From assembly GCA_037133475.1 (NCBI GenBank), contig JBAXOB010000011.1:38421-102420 (forward strand): a stretch of 64,000 nucleotides of DNA. The letters are read 5' to 3'. The notes beneath the pieces are model-generated. The model searched no databases, had not been told where the DNA came from, and saw only the letters and a program-made list of their open reading frames with translations. Positions 17,357 through 27,400 of this stretch are shown in pieces; positions within the stretch are counted from its first letter, which is position 1, and each line of letters opens with the position of its first letter. The translations under genes and the position numbers were made by a program. Source of the DNA: CAIVAT01 sp037133475 (GTDB lineage Bacteria; Bacteroidota; Bacteroidia; Bacteroidales; FEN-979).

Positions 17357-19315
17357 TTATTGTATGGCCCTGCGCGCTTTCAGGATATATTTGGCAGTAT
17401 CGAGCGGACTGATGCCCTTGTAGGGCCTGATCACCCCCAGTTCATCGGGACATTCGCGGTAACCATCAAAATGGGTCGAAATTCTCGCCTTCCCGCCTGA
17501 GCGGGAGCTCAGCCTTACCGGGAAATCAAGCGAGGTTGACAGGGGTACAATCCCCTGCAGGGTAAACCGGTTATGGTCCAGCACCGGGCTTTCAAAACTC
17601 CCGCGCATGCGGGTAATGTCGCTGGTAATCACGCCAAGCAGGTCATCGGTGGCGTTTATCCTGAAACGGATCATCGGTTCGAGCAGGGTGGTTCCGCTGT
17701 TGACCAGCCCGTTCATGATCCCCATGGGGGTGGCGATGGCAAAGTCGCCGGCACGCGAGTGCATGGGATGGTCCTCACCGGCAATCAATGTAATGCGGCA
17801 ATCGGTAACTTCCCATCCTTTGATTCCCTGTTTCAGGGCCCCTGTAATGCTCCGTTCCGCCTCTTTCTGGTATTTCAGCTGGATATCATTCACCGGGACG
17901 ATGCTGTTATAAACCACGCCACTCCCCAGCTTTCCCGGCTCAACTAAGAAACGCATGATGGCCCAGCAGGGTTTGGGCATCCAGTATTGAACGAATCCCT
18001 CGGCCATGGAGGATGGGGTCTCCTTGTAAATCACAGTGGGATTTTCAAACTTTGCCGCGACACCAAAGCGGTCGGCCAGGATCCTTTCCAGCACCTCCAT
18101 CTGGATCCAGCCCATGATCTTTACATGTAATTCCGCCTCATCGCGAAGCCATTCGAATTCCAGGGCGGGATCTTCGGCAGCAAGTTCCAGCATGGCGGCA
18201 GCCAGCGCTGAATAATCCCTGCTGTTCACTGCCTTCACCTGGACGGTCAGCAGGGGCATGCGCAGTGTTACGGCAGGTGGGATTCCATCGTGACCCACCC
18301 CCAGCAGGTCGCCGACCCGGGCGCTGACCAGCCCGCAAATCCCGGCCATGTCGCCGGCTTCAACCAGCCCGGTATCCTCGAACCTTCCCGGGAAGATCCG
18401 CCGAACCTGGGTTACCTTCTCCTCCACCTGCCGGGTTTCATTGAAAATGACATCCCGGTTGACGATCTTTCCGCCAAAAACCTTAACCTGGGCAATTTTC
18501 CCCATGATCTTGTCATGGCTGATCCCGTAAACCAGCGCAGACAACGGTTCCCCGGCATCGCCCGCGGGGGCGGGGAAATAACGCACCACCGCATCCAGCA
18601 ACTCCGTCATCCCCAGTCCCAGCTTTGCCGAGCCATACAGCAGGGGAAACACCCTGCCCGATTGTACCAGCTTTGCCAACTGGCGGTCGGCTTCGCTGAA
18701 GCCCGGGGCATCTCCCTCCAGGTAACGATCCAGCAGATGATCGTCGGTGGCGACCACCTGCTCAACAAGCCGGGCCTCCATCCCGGTTTCATTCCATATC
18801 GGCGTGACGGCCACATCATTTCCGCCCTCCCCCGATATCTCCTGCAGGCAGAGGGGGTCCACCCGCAGCTCCGCCTGAATTGCCCGGATAACCGCTTCAC
18901 TGTCGGCCCCAACCCTGTCGGTCTTATTGATAAAGATAATGACAGGGAGGGAACTTTGCCGCAACCCGGCCCACAACGTTTCGGTATGAGCCTGCACCCC
19001 TTCCACCGCGGAGATGACCAGGATGACCCCGTCGGGTACCCGCATGATCCGTTCGACATCGGCCGAAAAATCAACATGGCCGGGGGTGTCAACAAGGTTG
19101 ATGCGTATATCATTCCATACCAGCGAGGTGCTGGCCGAACGCACCGAGATGCCACGCTCGCGTTCAACCGGGAGAAAGTCGGTTTGGGCCGTCCCCTGGT
19201 CCACAAATCCCGGCTGCCGGGTCTGTCCGCCCAGGAAGAGGAGGTGCTCTGTAATGGTGGTCTTGCCGGCATCGGCATGGGCCATGATGGCTATGTTGCG
19301 GATGGGCCGGGACAT
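17357..19315 (-). CDS. Translational GTPase related to Tet(M)-type ribosomal protection proteins and EF-G
   Basis: A 652-residue EF-G paralogue. G1 is AHADAGKTT (residues 12-20), switch I region ends RGISVRSA, G3 is VDTPGHVDF, and G4 is NKTD. Its overall size and end (PYKGISPLDTAKYILKARRA) match the broad TetM/TetO/TetW-like family. The domain IV tip, which in Tet(M) carries Tyr-Ser-Pro-Val and displaces tetracycline, reads GEDHPMHSRAGDF (E514-F525), with none of those residues. The loop is closer to the EF-G type with its conserved His. The protein may therefore be a ribosome-associated factor rather than a resistance determinant. It follows the SDR gene by 11 bp at the end of a collinear run from dnaE. 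Resistance should not be assumed. Confidence 0.85.
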   Translation of the reverse strand: MSRPIRNIAIMAHADAGKTTITEHLLFLGGQTRQPGFVDQGTAQTDFLPVERERGISVRSASTSLVWNDIRINLVDTPGHVDFSADVERIMRVPDGVILVISAVEGVQAHTETLWAGLRQSSLPVIIFINKTDRVGADSEAVIRAIQAELRVDPLCLQEISGEGGNDVAVTPIWNETGMEARLVEQVVATDDHLLDRYLEGDAPGFSEADRQLAKLVQSGRVFPLLYGSAKLGLGMTELLDAVVRYFPAPAGDAGEPLSALVYGISHDKIMGKIAQVKVFGGKIVNRDVIFNETRQVEEKVTQVRRIFPGRFEDTGLVEAGDMAGICGLVSARVGDLLGVGHDGIPPAVTLRMPLLTVQVKAVNSRDYSALAAAMLELAAEDPALEFEWLRDEAELHVKIMGWIQMEVLERILADRFGVAAKFENPTVIYKETPSSMAEGFVQYWMPKPCWAIMRFLVEPGKLGSGVVYNSIVPVNDIQLKYQKEAERSITGALKQGIKGWEVTDCRITLIAGEDHPMHSRAGDFAIATPMGIMNGLVNSGTTLLEPMIRFRINATDDLLGVITSDITRMRGSFESPVLDHNRFTLQGIVPLSTSLDFPVRLSSRSGGKARISTHFDGYRECPDELGVIRPYKGISPLDTAKYILKARRAIQ

Positions 19316-19326
19316 GACGGGATGGA

Positions 19327-20391
19327 TTACTTTTTAGCAGTTTCGAATTTCTTCGAATCTACCATTTGCTGGAAAAAATCGACCATCGAAGTTTCCACCG
19401 GCCGGTATGTCATGCCGAGAGACCGGATACTCTTGGTATTGTCAACCCGCCACGGATAACCCACATTCAGCCGGATCATCTTTCGTTTGAATCCGGCCAT
19501 GGGGGCAAAAAGCCAGATGAGGAACTTAGGCAGTATTTTGGTTGGAAAGGGATATGCCTTGCCGAATTTCTGCTGAAGATATCCCGACAGGGTGAGGAAA
19601 TCGGTGTTTTCAGCCGAGATAATGTGCCTTCCCTCTGCCTCCGGCAGGAAGCCAGCCCTGTATTGGGCCTCGGCGAGGTCCCTTACATCGACCACCCCGA
19701 TGCTGAACGAGGGAACGCCGCTTTTCATGCTGCCGTCGCCCAGCTGGCGTACCAGGCTGAAACTCTCGGAGGTCGCATCGGGGTTGATGCCCGGGCCGAT
19801 AACCAGGGAGGGATTTATCACCACCAGGTCCCAGCGGTTTTGCGCCTTTACCATCTCCCACGCTGCCTGTTCGGCAACTGTCTTTGAATAGGAATAGGCC
19901 TGGTGACCGACGGTTGAGGTGGTATTCCACTGTGCTTCCGTGGCAATTCCTCCCGGGTAACCCAGGCAATCCTTCGCATCGCCGATGATGGCGGCGCAAC
20001 TGCTGGTAAGTACCACCCGTTTGACCGTCGCGGTGCGGTTTGCCGAAGCCAGCACATTCCGGGTACCCTTCAATGCCGGGTCAACGAGATCCTTTTGCGG
20101 ATCCCTGATGTTGCTGGTAAAAGGGGAAGCCGTATGAAACACCAGTTCACACCCTGCCATCGCCTCGTCGTAGGCTCCTTCGGACAGCAGGTCGGCTTTG
20201 AAATACAGGATGGTGCCCTTTGCCTTTTCGGCCAGGGCATCCAGGAACACCAGCGATTGTTTGTTTCCCGGGTTCCTTACGGTGGCGTGCACCGTGATTC
20301 CTTCATCCAGGAGCTTTTTAATGATCCAGCCGGCAACATAGCCGGTGGCGCCGGTGACCATCACCGGCTTGGTTTTATCTATGGTTTGCAT
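19327..20391 (-). CDS. Extended SDR, dihydroflavonol-4-reductase-like NAD(P)H-dependent reductase
   Basis: A 354-residue extended short-chain dehydrogenase/reductase. The Rossmann motif is VTGATGYVAGWI (G14-G21), the strand-4 region is LVFHTASPF, and the catalytic Tyr-Lys pair is in HQAYSYSKTVAEQ with the serine in VVLTSSCAA. This matches the DFR/cinnamoyl-CoA-reductase/aldehyde-reductase-like branch, which reduces carbonyls with NADPH. The true substrate is unknown; bacterial members often act on aldehydes or sugars. It lies 56 bp after valS and 11 bp before the GTPase gene on the same strand, so it may be cotranscribed, although no functional link is evident. Confidence 0.85.
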   Translation of the reverse strand: MQTIDKTKPVMVTGATGYVAGWIIKKLLDEGITVHATVRNPGNKQSLVFLDALAEKAKGTILYFKADLLSEGAYDEAMAGCELVFHTASPFTSNIRDPQKDLVDPALKGTRNVLASANRTATVKRVVLTSSCAAIIGDAKDCLGYPGGIATEAQWNTTSTVGHQAYSYSKTVAEQAAWEMVKAQNRWDLVVINPSLVIGPGINPDATSESFSLVRQLGDGSMKSGVPSFSIGVVDVRDLAEAQYRAGFLPEAEGRHIISAENTDFLTLSGYLQQKFGKAYPFPTKILPKFLIWLFAPMAGFKRKMIRLNVGYPWRVDNTKSIRSLGMTYRPVETSMVDFFQQMVDSKKFETAKK

Positions 20392-20447
20392 GGTTGTTTG
20401 GTTTTAAACCCCTTTCCCCTCTGCATGCAGGGAGAGATCGGGGTGGG

Positions 20448-23090
20448 TTATTTCAGTCCCCTGATCTGTTCTTCGAGCACACGGATCCGGGCGGCGGCAT
20501 CCTCCTGTTTCTTTCGTTCGGAGTCAACCACGGCCGGAGGCGCATTTTTAACGAAACTGTCGTTGCCCAGTTTCTGCATCACCTTTCCCAGGAAACCGGT
20601 CGTGTAGGCCAGTTCCTCTTCAAGTTTCCGGATCTCTTCCGCAACGTCGATTTTCCCGGTGAGCGGGATGAAAAATTCGGTGGAACCCGTGACGAAAGAG
20701 ATGCTGTCGGGCACCTTATCCGAAACATAGGCAATTTCGCTGATGTTGCAAAGTTTTCCGACCAGGGCATCGAAGGTTGTGTCCGATGCTTCGTTATTGT
20801 TTTTACGGATAAAGAGCCGGATTGCCTCCTTCTGGGGAATATTTTTTTCTTTCCTGACATTGCGGATGGCCATGATGACCTCCTCCGCAAAGCCGAACTT
20901 CGCGATCAGCTCCTGGTCAAAGGCGGCAGGAACCGGCACCATGCAAAGCATGATCGACTCGCCTTCACCGCGCTCTTCGAGGATCTGCCAGATCTCCTCG
21001 GTGATAAAGGGCATAAAGGGATGAAGGACCTTGAGCAACTTTTCAAACAAACCTTTGACCGCTTCAAGGGTCGGCCGGTCGATAGGTTGCTGGTAGGCAG
21101 GCTTGATCATTTCGAGGAACCAGGAGCAGAAATCGTCCCACACCAGCTTGTAGGCGGCCATCAGCGCCTCCGACAGCCGGTAATCGTCGTAAAGTGCATT
21201 GATATTCTGCAGGGCAGCGTTGAAGGCCGATTCAAACCAGTTCAGCGAAACCCTGTTTACCTCTGATTGTTCCAGGGAATCATCCACAGGCCATCCCTTT
21301 ACAAGCCGCAGGGCGTTCCAAATCTTGTTGCAGAAATTCCTGCCCTGTTCAATGAGGGCGTCGTCGTATAGAAGGTCGTTGCCTGCGGGGGAACAGAGAA
21401 GCATGCCCACGCGAACGGCATCGGCGCCGTTGAGGCTGATGAGGTTCAGCGGTTCGGGAGAATTGCCGAGCGATTTCGACATCTTCCTGCCGAGTTTGTC
21501 GCGTACGATGCCGGTGAAATATACATTCTTAAAGGGGATTGCCTTGCGGTACTCCATGCCGGCCATGATCATCCGCGCTACCCAGAAAAAGATGATCTCC
21601 GGGGCGGTGATCAGGTCGTTGGTGGGATAATAGTAATTGATATCGGCATTGTCGGGATGACGGATGCCGTCAAACACCGAGATGGGCCAGAGCCAGCTCG
21701 AAAACCAGGTATCCAGCACGTCCTCGTCCTGACGGAGATCGGAAATGGAATATTTTGCATCCTCTCCTTTGATTTTCGCATTGGCGATTACAAGCGCCTC
21801 CTCCTTCGAACGGGCCACGACGAATTCCCCGCCGGGCAGGTAATAGGCCGGTATCCGCTGTCCCCACCACAACTGGCGCGAGATGCACCAGTCGGTGACA
21901 TTGGACATCCAGTGGCGGTACATGTTTTTATACTTGGCGGGGTGGAAAAGGATGGTATCGTTTTCAACCAATTCGAGGGCCGGTTTGGCCAGGTCCTTCA
22001 TCTTCATGAACCACTGGACTGAGATCCGGGGTTCGATGACCTCATCAGTGCGTTCGGAGTAACCAACCTTGTTGGTATATTCCTGTATTTTGACGATATG
22101 ACCCTTTTCTTTCAGCTCCTCGGTGATTTTTCGGCGAACCACAAAGCGGTCCTCGCCTACATAGAGCAGGGCAGCTTCGCTCAGCGTACCGTTGGGGTTG
22201 AAGGTATCGATGACCTCGAGCTTGTATTTCAGCCCGAGGTTGTAGTCGTTTACGTCGTGGGCCGGGGTAACCTTCAGGGCGCCGGTGCCGAATTCGCGGT
22301 CGACATATTCATCGAAGATCACCGGGATGGAGCGGTTGATCAGCGGGACCATGATCCGTTTCCCGCGAAGATGCCGGTAGCGCGCGTCTTCGGGGTGAAC
22401 GCAGATGGCGGTATCCCCCAAAATGGTCTCAGGGCGGGTGGTGGCAATGGTGATCCATTCATCCTCTGTTCCCTCAACCCTGTAGCGGACATAAAACAAT
22501 TTCGAATTGACCTCCTTGTAGATCACCTCTTCATCCGATACGGCGGTTAGGGCCTTCGGGTCCCAGTTGACCATGCGGATTCCGCGGTAGATCAGGCCTT
22601 TGTTATAAAGGTCGATAAATACGTCGATGACCGAATCGTACAGCGATTCATCCATGGTAAAGCAGGTACGTTCCCAGTCGCAGGAGGCGCCGAGTTTCTT
22701 AAGCTGGTCGAGGATGATCCCGCCATGCTTGGTTTTCCATTCCCAGGCATGTTCCATGAAGGTTTCGCGCGTCAGGCTGGATTTGTCGATCCCCTCATCC
22801 TTGAGTTTGGCAACCACCTTGGCTTCTGTGGCAATGGAGGCATGGTCGGTTCCCGGGACCCAGCAGGCATTCTTGCCCATCATCCTTGCGCGGCGGACCA
22901 TAATATCCTGGATGGTATTGTTCAGCATGTGTCCCATATGGAGAACGCCAGTCACGTTGGGAGGCGGGATCACAATACAATAGGGCTCGCGTTCATCGGG
23001 AACGGAGTGGAAGAAACCCTGTTTCATCCAGTATTCGTACCATTTATCCTCAACCTGCGAGGGGCTGTATTTGGAGGCAATTTCGGTCAT
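20448..23090 (-). CDS. valS: Valyl-tRNA synthetase
   Basis: Class Ia aminoacyl-tRNA synthetase that charges tRNA-Val with valine at the cost of ATP. The 880 residues include the adenylation HIGH motif as HMGH (51-54, after PPPNVTGVL), the CP1 editing domain (TTRPETILGDTAICVHPED), and KMSKS at about 536-540 (LGRKMSKSLGNSP). The anticodon-binding domain follows, then the C-terminal coiled coil (EEIRKLEEELAY ... RVLEEQIRGLK) typical of ValRS. Start ATG 23090-23088. A minus-strand TAATTTTG (23121-23114) 23 nt upstream could be a -7 element, so valS may be transcribed alone as well as with the DUF58 gene in front. Confidence 0.97.
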   Translation of the reverse strand: MTEIASKYSPSQVEDKWYEYWMKQGFFHSVPDEREPYCIVIPPPNVTGVLHMGHMLNNTIQDIMVRRARMMGKNACWVPGTDHASIATEAKVVAKLKDEGIDKSSLTRETFMEHAWEWKTKHGGIILDQLKKLGASCDWERTCFTMDESLYDSVIDVFIDLYNKGLIYRGIRMVNWDPKALTAVSDEEVIYKEVNSKLFYVRYRVEGTEDEWITIATTRPETILGDTAICVHPEDARYRHLRGKRIMVPLINRSIPVIFDEYVDREFGTGALKVTPAHDVNDYNLGLKYKLEVIDTFNPNGTLSEAALLYVGEDRFVVRRKITEELKEKGHIVKIQEYTNKVGYSERTDEVIEPRISVQWFMKMKDLAKPALELVENDTILFHPAKYKNMYRHWMSNVTDWCISRQLWWGQRIPAYYLPGGEFVVARSKEEALVIANAKIKGEDAKYSISDLRQDEDVLDTWFSSWLWPISVFDGIRHPDNADINYYYPTNDLITAPEIIFFWVARMIMAGMEYRKAIPFKNVYFTGIVRDKLGRKMSKSLGNSPEPLNLISLNGADAVRVGMLLCSPAGNDLLYDDALIEQGRNFCNKIWNALRLVKGWPVDDSLEQSEVNRVSLNWFESAFNAALQNINALYDDYRLSEALMAAYKLVWDDFCSWFLEMIKPAYQQPIDRPTLEAVKGLFEKLLKVLHPFMPFITEEIWQILEERGEGESIMLCMVPVPAAFDQELIAKFGFAEEVIMAIRNVRKEKNIPQKEAIRLFIRKNNNEASDTTFDALVGKLCNISEIAYVSDKVPDSISFVTGSTEFFIPLTGKIDVAEEIRKLEEELAYTTGFLGKVMQKLGNDSFVKNAPPAVVDSERKKQEDAAARIRVLEEQIRGLK

Positions 23091-23146
23091 CGCTGCAGTT
23101 TTTTATAGAGCCGCAAAATTAGTAAAAAATCCGGGAAGGATTGCGG

Positions 23147-24082
23147 TCAGAATAACTTGCTGCGTTTTACCAGGTAGGGAAGCAGCACCTGTTCAAAACC
23201 CGAATGGATATCGGCTTCAACCAGGTCGATGTGATACTGGCCGCAACGGAGCTTTAATTCATTGCTGAAGGCGGAGAGCGCCCCGACGTAGCGTTCCCTG
23301 AGTTTTGAAGGATGCACCCTGAGCTGTTCGCCGGTTTCCAGGTCGATGAATTTATAGGGCCGGTCCTCGAAATCGAAATTTATCTCCTTTCCCTTATCCA
23401 CCACATGAAACAGGATGACCTCGTGCTTATTGTGCTTCAGGTGCTGCAACGCGGAAAACAGCTCCTCCGGTTGCGCCGACCTGTCGAACATGTCGCTGAA
23501 GATGATCACCAGCGAACGTTTATGGATCCTTTCCGCCAGTTCATGGATGGCCTGTGCCACATTGGTACCCTTGTGCTCTTCGGGCGGCCGTGGGATCAGG
23601 AGTTTGTCAAGTTCATTGAAAAGGTACCGGTGATGTACCGGGTTCGATTTCGTCTGGGTATGCAGCTCCACCGTGTCCGAAAACACGCTGATGCCGGCCG
23701 CGTCCCGCTGTTTCCTGAAAAGATAAAGCAGGGCGGCCGCAACATAAGCGGAGAAGGTGATCTTGTTGGGATGATTGATGTCGGGACTCGACAACACCGG
23801 GTAATACATCGACGAAGAGTTGTCGATAAACACCTGGCATCGCAGGTTGGTCTCCTCCTCATAGCGTTTGGTATAGAGACGGTCGGTGCGGCCGAACAAC
23901 TTCCAGTCGATCGAACGGATCGATTCGCCTGTGTTGTACAGCCGGTGCTCGGCAAACTCAACACTGAAACCGTGAAAAGGGCTTTTATGCAGCCCCGTGA
24001 TAAACCCCTCAACCACCTGCCTGGCTAAGAATTCAAGTGAGGAGAATTGCTCCAGGCGGCCTGTATCGAGGGTGGGTGGCAC
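23147..24082 (-). CDS. DUF58 domain protein, GTG start
   Basis: This 311-residue protein has the DUF58 signature VEGFITGLHKSPFHGFSVEFAEHRLY near the N-terminus, followed by SIDWKLFGRTDRLYTKRYEEE, and a vWA-like domain with a metal-site motif D-N-S-S-S (CQVFIDNSSSM). DUF58 proteins are usually encoded with a MoxR AAA ATPase and BatA/BatB proteins and are thought to take part in assembly or maturation of cell-envelope or metal-dependent complexes. No MoxR gene is adjacent. I chose GTG 24082 because it starts 3 nt after the trxA stop, giving tight coupling, and because no ATG lies near the expected N-terminus. Probably cytoplasmic or membrane-associated. Confidence 0.88.
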   Translation of the reverse strand: MPPTLDTGRLEQFSSLEFLARQVVEGFITGLHKSPFHGFSVEFAEHRLYNTGESIRSIDWKLFGRTDRLYTKRYEEETNLRCQVFIDNSSSMYYPVLSSPDINHPNKITFSAYVAAALLYLFRKQRDAAGISVFSDTVELHTQTKSNPVHHRYLFNELDKLLIPRPPEEHKGTNVAQAIHELAERIHKRSLVIIFSDMFDRSAQPEELFSALQHLKHNKHEVILFHVVDKGKEINFDFEDRPYKFIDLETGEQLRVHPSKLRERYVGALSAFSNELKLRCGQYHIDLVEADIHSGFEQVLLPYLVKRSKLF

Positions 24083-24085
24083 AGG

Positions 24086-24403
24086 TTAAATATATTTTTC
24101 AATGAGGGCCTTATAGGAGGCCTTGGGTACGGCGCCGACCTGTTTGTCGACCACCTCGCCGCCCTTGATAAAAAGCACAGTGGGAATATTCCTGACCCGG
24201 TAAAGGGCGGTAGTTGCGGGATTGTCGTCAACATTCAGTTCCCCGGCCACGATGCGGCCTTCGTATTCGGCTGCCAGTTCGTGAATGATGGGTGAAACCA
24301 TGCGGCAGGGTCCGCACCATTCGGCCGACAGGTCAACCAGGGCAAGCTTGTCGCTCTTTACGATCTTCTCTTCAAAATTTGCATCCGTTAATGTTTCGAA
24401 CAT
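24086..24403 (-). CDS. trxA: Thioredoxin
   Basis: A 105-residue single-domain thioredoxin with the redox site W29-C30-G31-P32-C33 (SAEWCGPCRM), the cis-proline context RNIPTVLFIKGG, and the usual length. It reduces protein disulfides in the cytoplasm and is itself reduced by thioredoxin reductase, which is not in this window. No signal peptide. It lies 77 bp after dnaE and 3 nt before the DUF58 start on the same strand, which suggests cotranscription. Confidence 0.95.
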   Translation of the reverse strand: MFETLTDANFEEKIVKSDKLALVDLSAEWCGPCRMVSPIIHELAAEYEGRIVAGELNVDDNPATTALYRVRNIPTVLFIKGGEVVDKQVGAVPKASYKALIEKYI

Positions 24404-24480
24404 ATGATAATTCTTTAAAAGTGAGTTAAATTTCAGGTGGCTAAATTACAAAAAAGGTTTCATTTTATGACCGGTGAACA

Positions 24481-27400
24481 TCATCCAATATCTCCGACAA
24501 CCCTCACCTGGAATTCCGGCATATCGGCCAGGGCGCCGATCAACTCCTTGGGATTCACCCTGAATTTTTTGGAAGGCAGGTCAATGGTGGTATTTTCAAG
24601 CGGGTCGTGGACCCTGATGCGCATGCTGCATTTCCCCTTGTGGAATTTTGCAGCCTGTACCAGTTTGCTGATGCTTTCAGCCGTAAGGTCATTCAGGAAA
24701 ACGGTCACCGACAGCAGTTTCGAAAATTTCTCCAGCACCTCCGGCAGCAGCGTAACCTGGTTTACGCGGATGGACATCTGGTCGGGTGAGTCAAACCTGG
24801 ATTCGATGCGGGCTTTCAGAAAGACATACTGCCCGGCTTCCAGCATATGTTTCCAGCGAAGGTATTCTTCCGAAAACATCGTCAGGGAGATAAAGTTGAA
24901 ATAGTCCTCGACAACAAAGGAACCATACGGTTTTCCGGTCTTGCCGACCTTGTGGTTCGCCTCGATGACGATCCCGGCAAAGGTTACATCTTTCCCCTTC
25001 AGCCCCCTGAGGTCCTGTTTCAGATCTTCGATGGTCATATTGCAAAACTGGTCTATCTCCAGTTGGTAATCGTCGAGCGGGTGGCCGCTCATATAAAAGC
25101 CCGTGACCTCCTTTTCAAACTTCAGCTGCTCCAGCTTGGACCAGGGGCGGCATTCGGGCATGGTCAGTTCCGGGAAGTGGATCTCCTCGGCCTCACCGAA
25201 AAGCGACTGCTGCATCGAATCCTTCCGGGCATGGTAATCGGTGGCATGACGGATGAGCTTTTCAAGGAACACCATATCGTCGGAGTTCTCCTGGTAGAAA
25301 TACTGCGCCCGGTGGGTGTTCTCGAAACAATCGAAGGCCCCGGCCTTGGCCAGCGACTCCATGCAGCGTTTGTTCACCGTGTGGGAGTTGATGCGGCGGG
25401 TCATGTCGAAAATACTGGTGTAGGGCCCGCCCTTGACCCGTTCCTCGACGATACTGGTCACGGCAGCCTCGCCGACATTCTTGATGCCGGCCATCCCGAA
25501 GCGGATCTCCCCCCGTTTATTGGCAAAAAAAGCGTTGGAACTCTCGTTCACATCGGGGCCCAGTACCGGGATATGCATCCGCTTGCATTCATCCAGGAAG
25601 AGGGTGATCTCCTTGAGGTCGTTCAGGTTTCGGCTTAAGACGGCCGCCATGAATTCGGCCGGGTAGTGGGCCTTGAGCCAGGCCATGCGGTAAGCAACGT
25701 AAGCATAGCAGGCCGAATGCGATTTATTGAATGCATAGTCGGTAAAGGCCATCCAGTCATTCCATATCTTTTTGACCACCTCCTCGTCGTGACCGTTGTT
25801 CCTGCAGCCGTCGAAGAACTTGGGCTTCAGCTCGGTCATCATGTGTTCGATCTTCTTGCCCATGGCCTTGCGCAGGGAATCTGCCTGCCCCTTGGTAAAG
25901 CCTGCCAGCTCCTGCGAAAGGAGCATGACCTGCTCCTGGTAGACCGTGATGCCATAGGTATCCTTCAGGTATTTTTCCATCGAAGGAATATCATAGGCGA
26001 TCTTTTCCCGCCCATGTTTCCGCGCGATAAAGCTGGGGATATAATCCATCGGGCCGGGCCGGTAGAGCGCGTTCATGGCAATGAGATCCTCGATCTTGTT
26101 GGGTTTTAGCTCTCGGAGGTATTTTTTCATCCCGTCCGACTCAAACTGGAAGATGCCGGTGGTCTTGCCCTGGCTGAACAATTCGTAGGTCGCTGCATCG
26201 TCGAACGGGAGGTTGTCCATATCGATGTCGACGCCCCTGGAATTGTTGATGTTTCTGACGGCATCCTTGATGATGGAGAGCGTTTTCAGCCCCAGGAAGT
26301 CCATCTTGAGCATTCCTACCTTTTCGATAAAAGAGCCGTCGAACTGTGTCACAAACAGTTCGGTCTCTTTTGAAATCGTGATGGGAATATATTCGGTCAG
26401 GTCGTCGCGGCTGATGATGATGCCGCAGGCGTGAAGCCCTGTCTGGCGCACCGATCCCTCGAGGCTCTCGGCGATCCTCATCGTTTCGGCGATCAGCGGG
26501 TTGGGAGAGGTACGTGCCGCCTTCAGTTCGGGCACCTCCTCATAGGCGGCCTTCAGCGTGATGCCTGGTTTGGTGGGAACCAGCTTGCAGATGCGGTTCA
26601 CCTCGTCGAGCGGAAGCCGCTGTACGCGTCCCACGTCGCGGATGGCGCCCTTGGCCGCCATGGTGCCAAAGGTGATCACCTGGGCCACCTTGTTTTTGCC
26701 ATATTTTTCAACGACCCATTTCAATACGCGGTCACGGCCATCCTCATCGAAGTCAATATCGATATCGGGCATGGAGATACGGTCGGGATTGAGGAACCTT
26801 TCAAACAGCAGGTCAAACTTCAACGGGTCCACATCGGTGATACGGATACAAAAGGCCACTACCGAACCTGCTGCCGAGCCCCGTCCCGGCCCGACCGAAA
26901 CGCCCATTGACCTGGCGGCATTCAGGAAATCCTGTACAATCAGGAAGTAGCCCGGATATCCCATATGTTTGATGACGGCCAGCTCGAAATCGATGCGGTC
27001 GGCAATTTCCTGCGTAATCTCCGGGTAGCGCTTTTCCGCACCGATCATGGTCAGGTGGCGCAGATATTCGTCGGGATCGGTAAACCCGTCGGGCAGCGGG
27101 AAATCGGGCATGATCGGTTCGCGGTTCAGGCTGTAAGGCTCGACCTTGTCAAGCACTTCGATGGTATTCTCCAGTGCCTCGGGGATGTCGGCAAAGAGCT
27201 TGTTCATCTCCTCCTTCGACTTGAACCACTCCTGGCCTGTATAGCGCATCCTGTCGATATCATCCATGAACTTGCCCGTATTGATACAAAGCAGGCGGTC
27301 GTGGATCTCGGCATCGGCTTCATTAAGAAAATGAACGTCGTTGGTGGCAAGCAACTTGACATCGAGTTTGTGCGCAAGCTTTACCAGCTCATCCCCTACC

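Noticed and set aside
17357..19315. Tetracycline resistance gene
   Set aside because: The family match is real, but the loop essential for drug displacement is replaced, so resistance cannot be claimed.
18290..19459. 389-codon frame on the plus strand opposite the Tet(M)-like GTPase gene
   Set aside because: The minus strand has a complete GTPase with all G motifs; the plus frame has no family features and arises from codon bias.
20394..21266. 290-codon plus-strand frame opposite the valS 3' end
   Set aside because: Antisense to the ValRS anticodon-binding domain and coiled coil; no features of its own.
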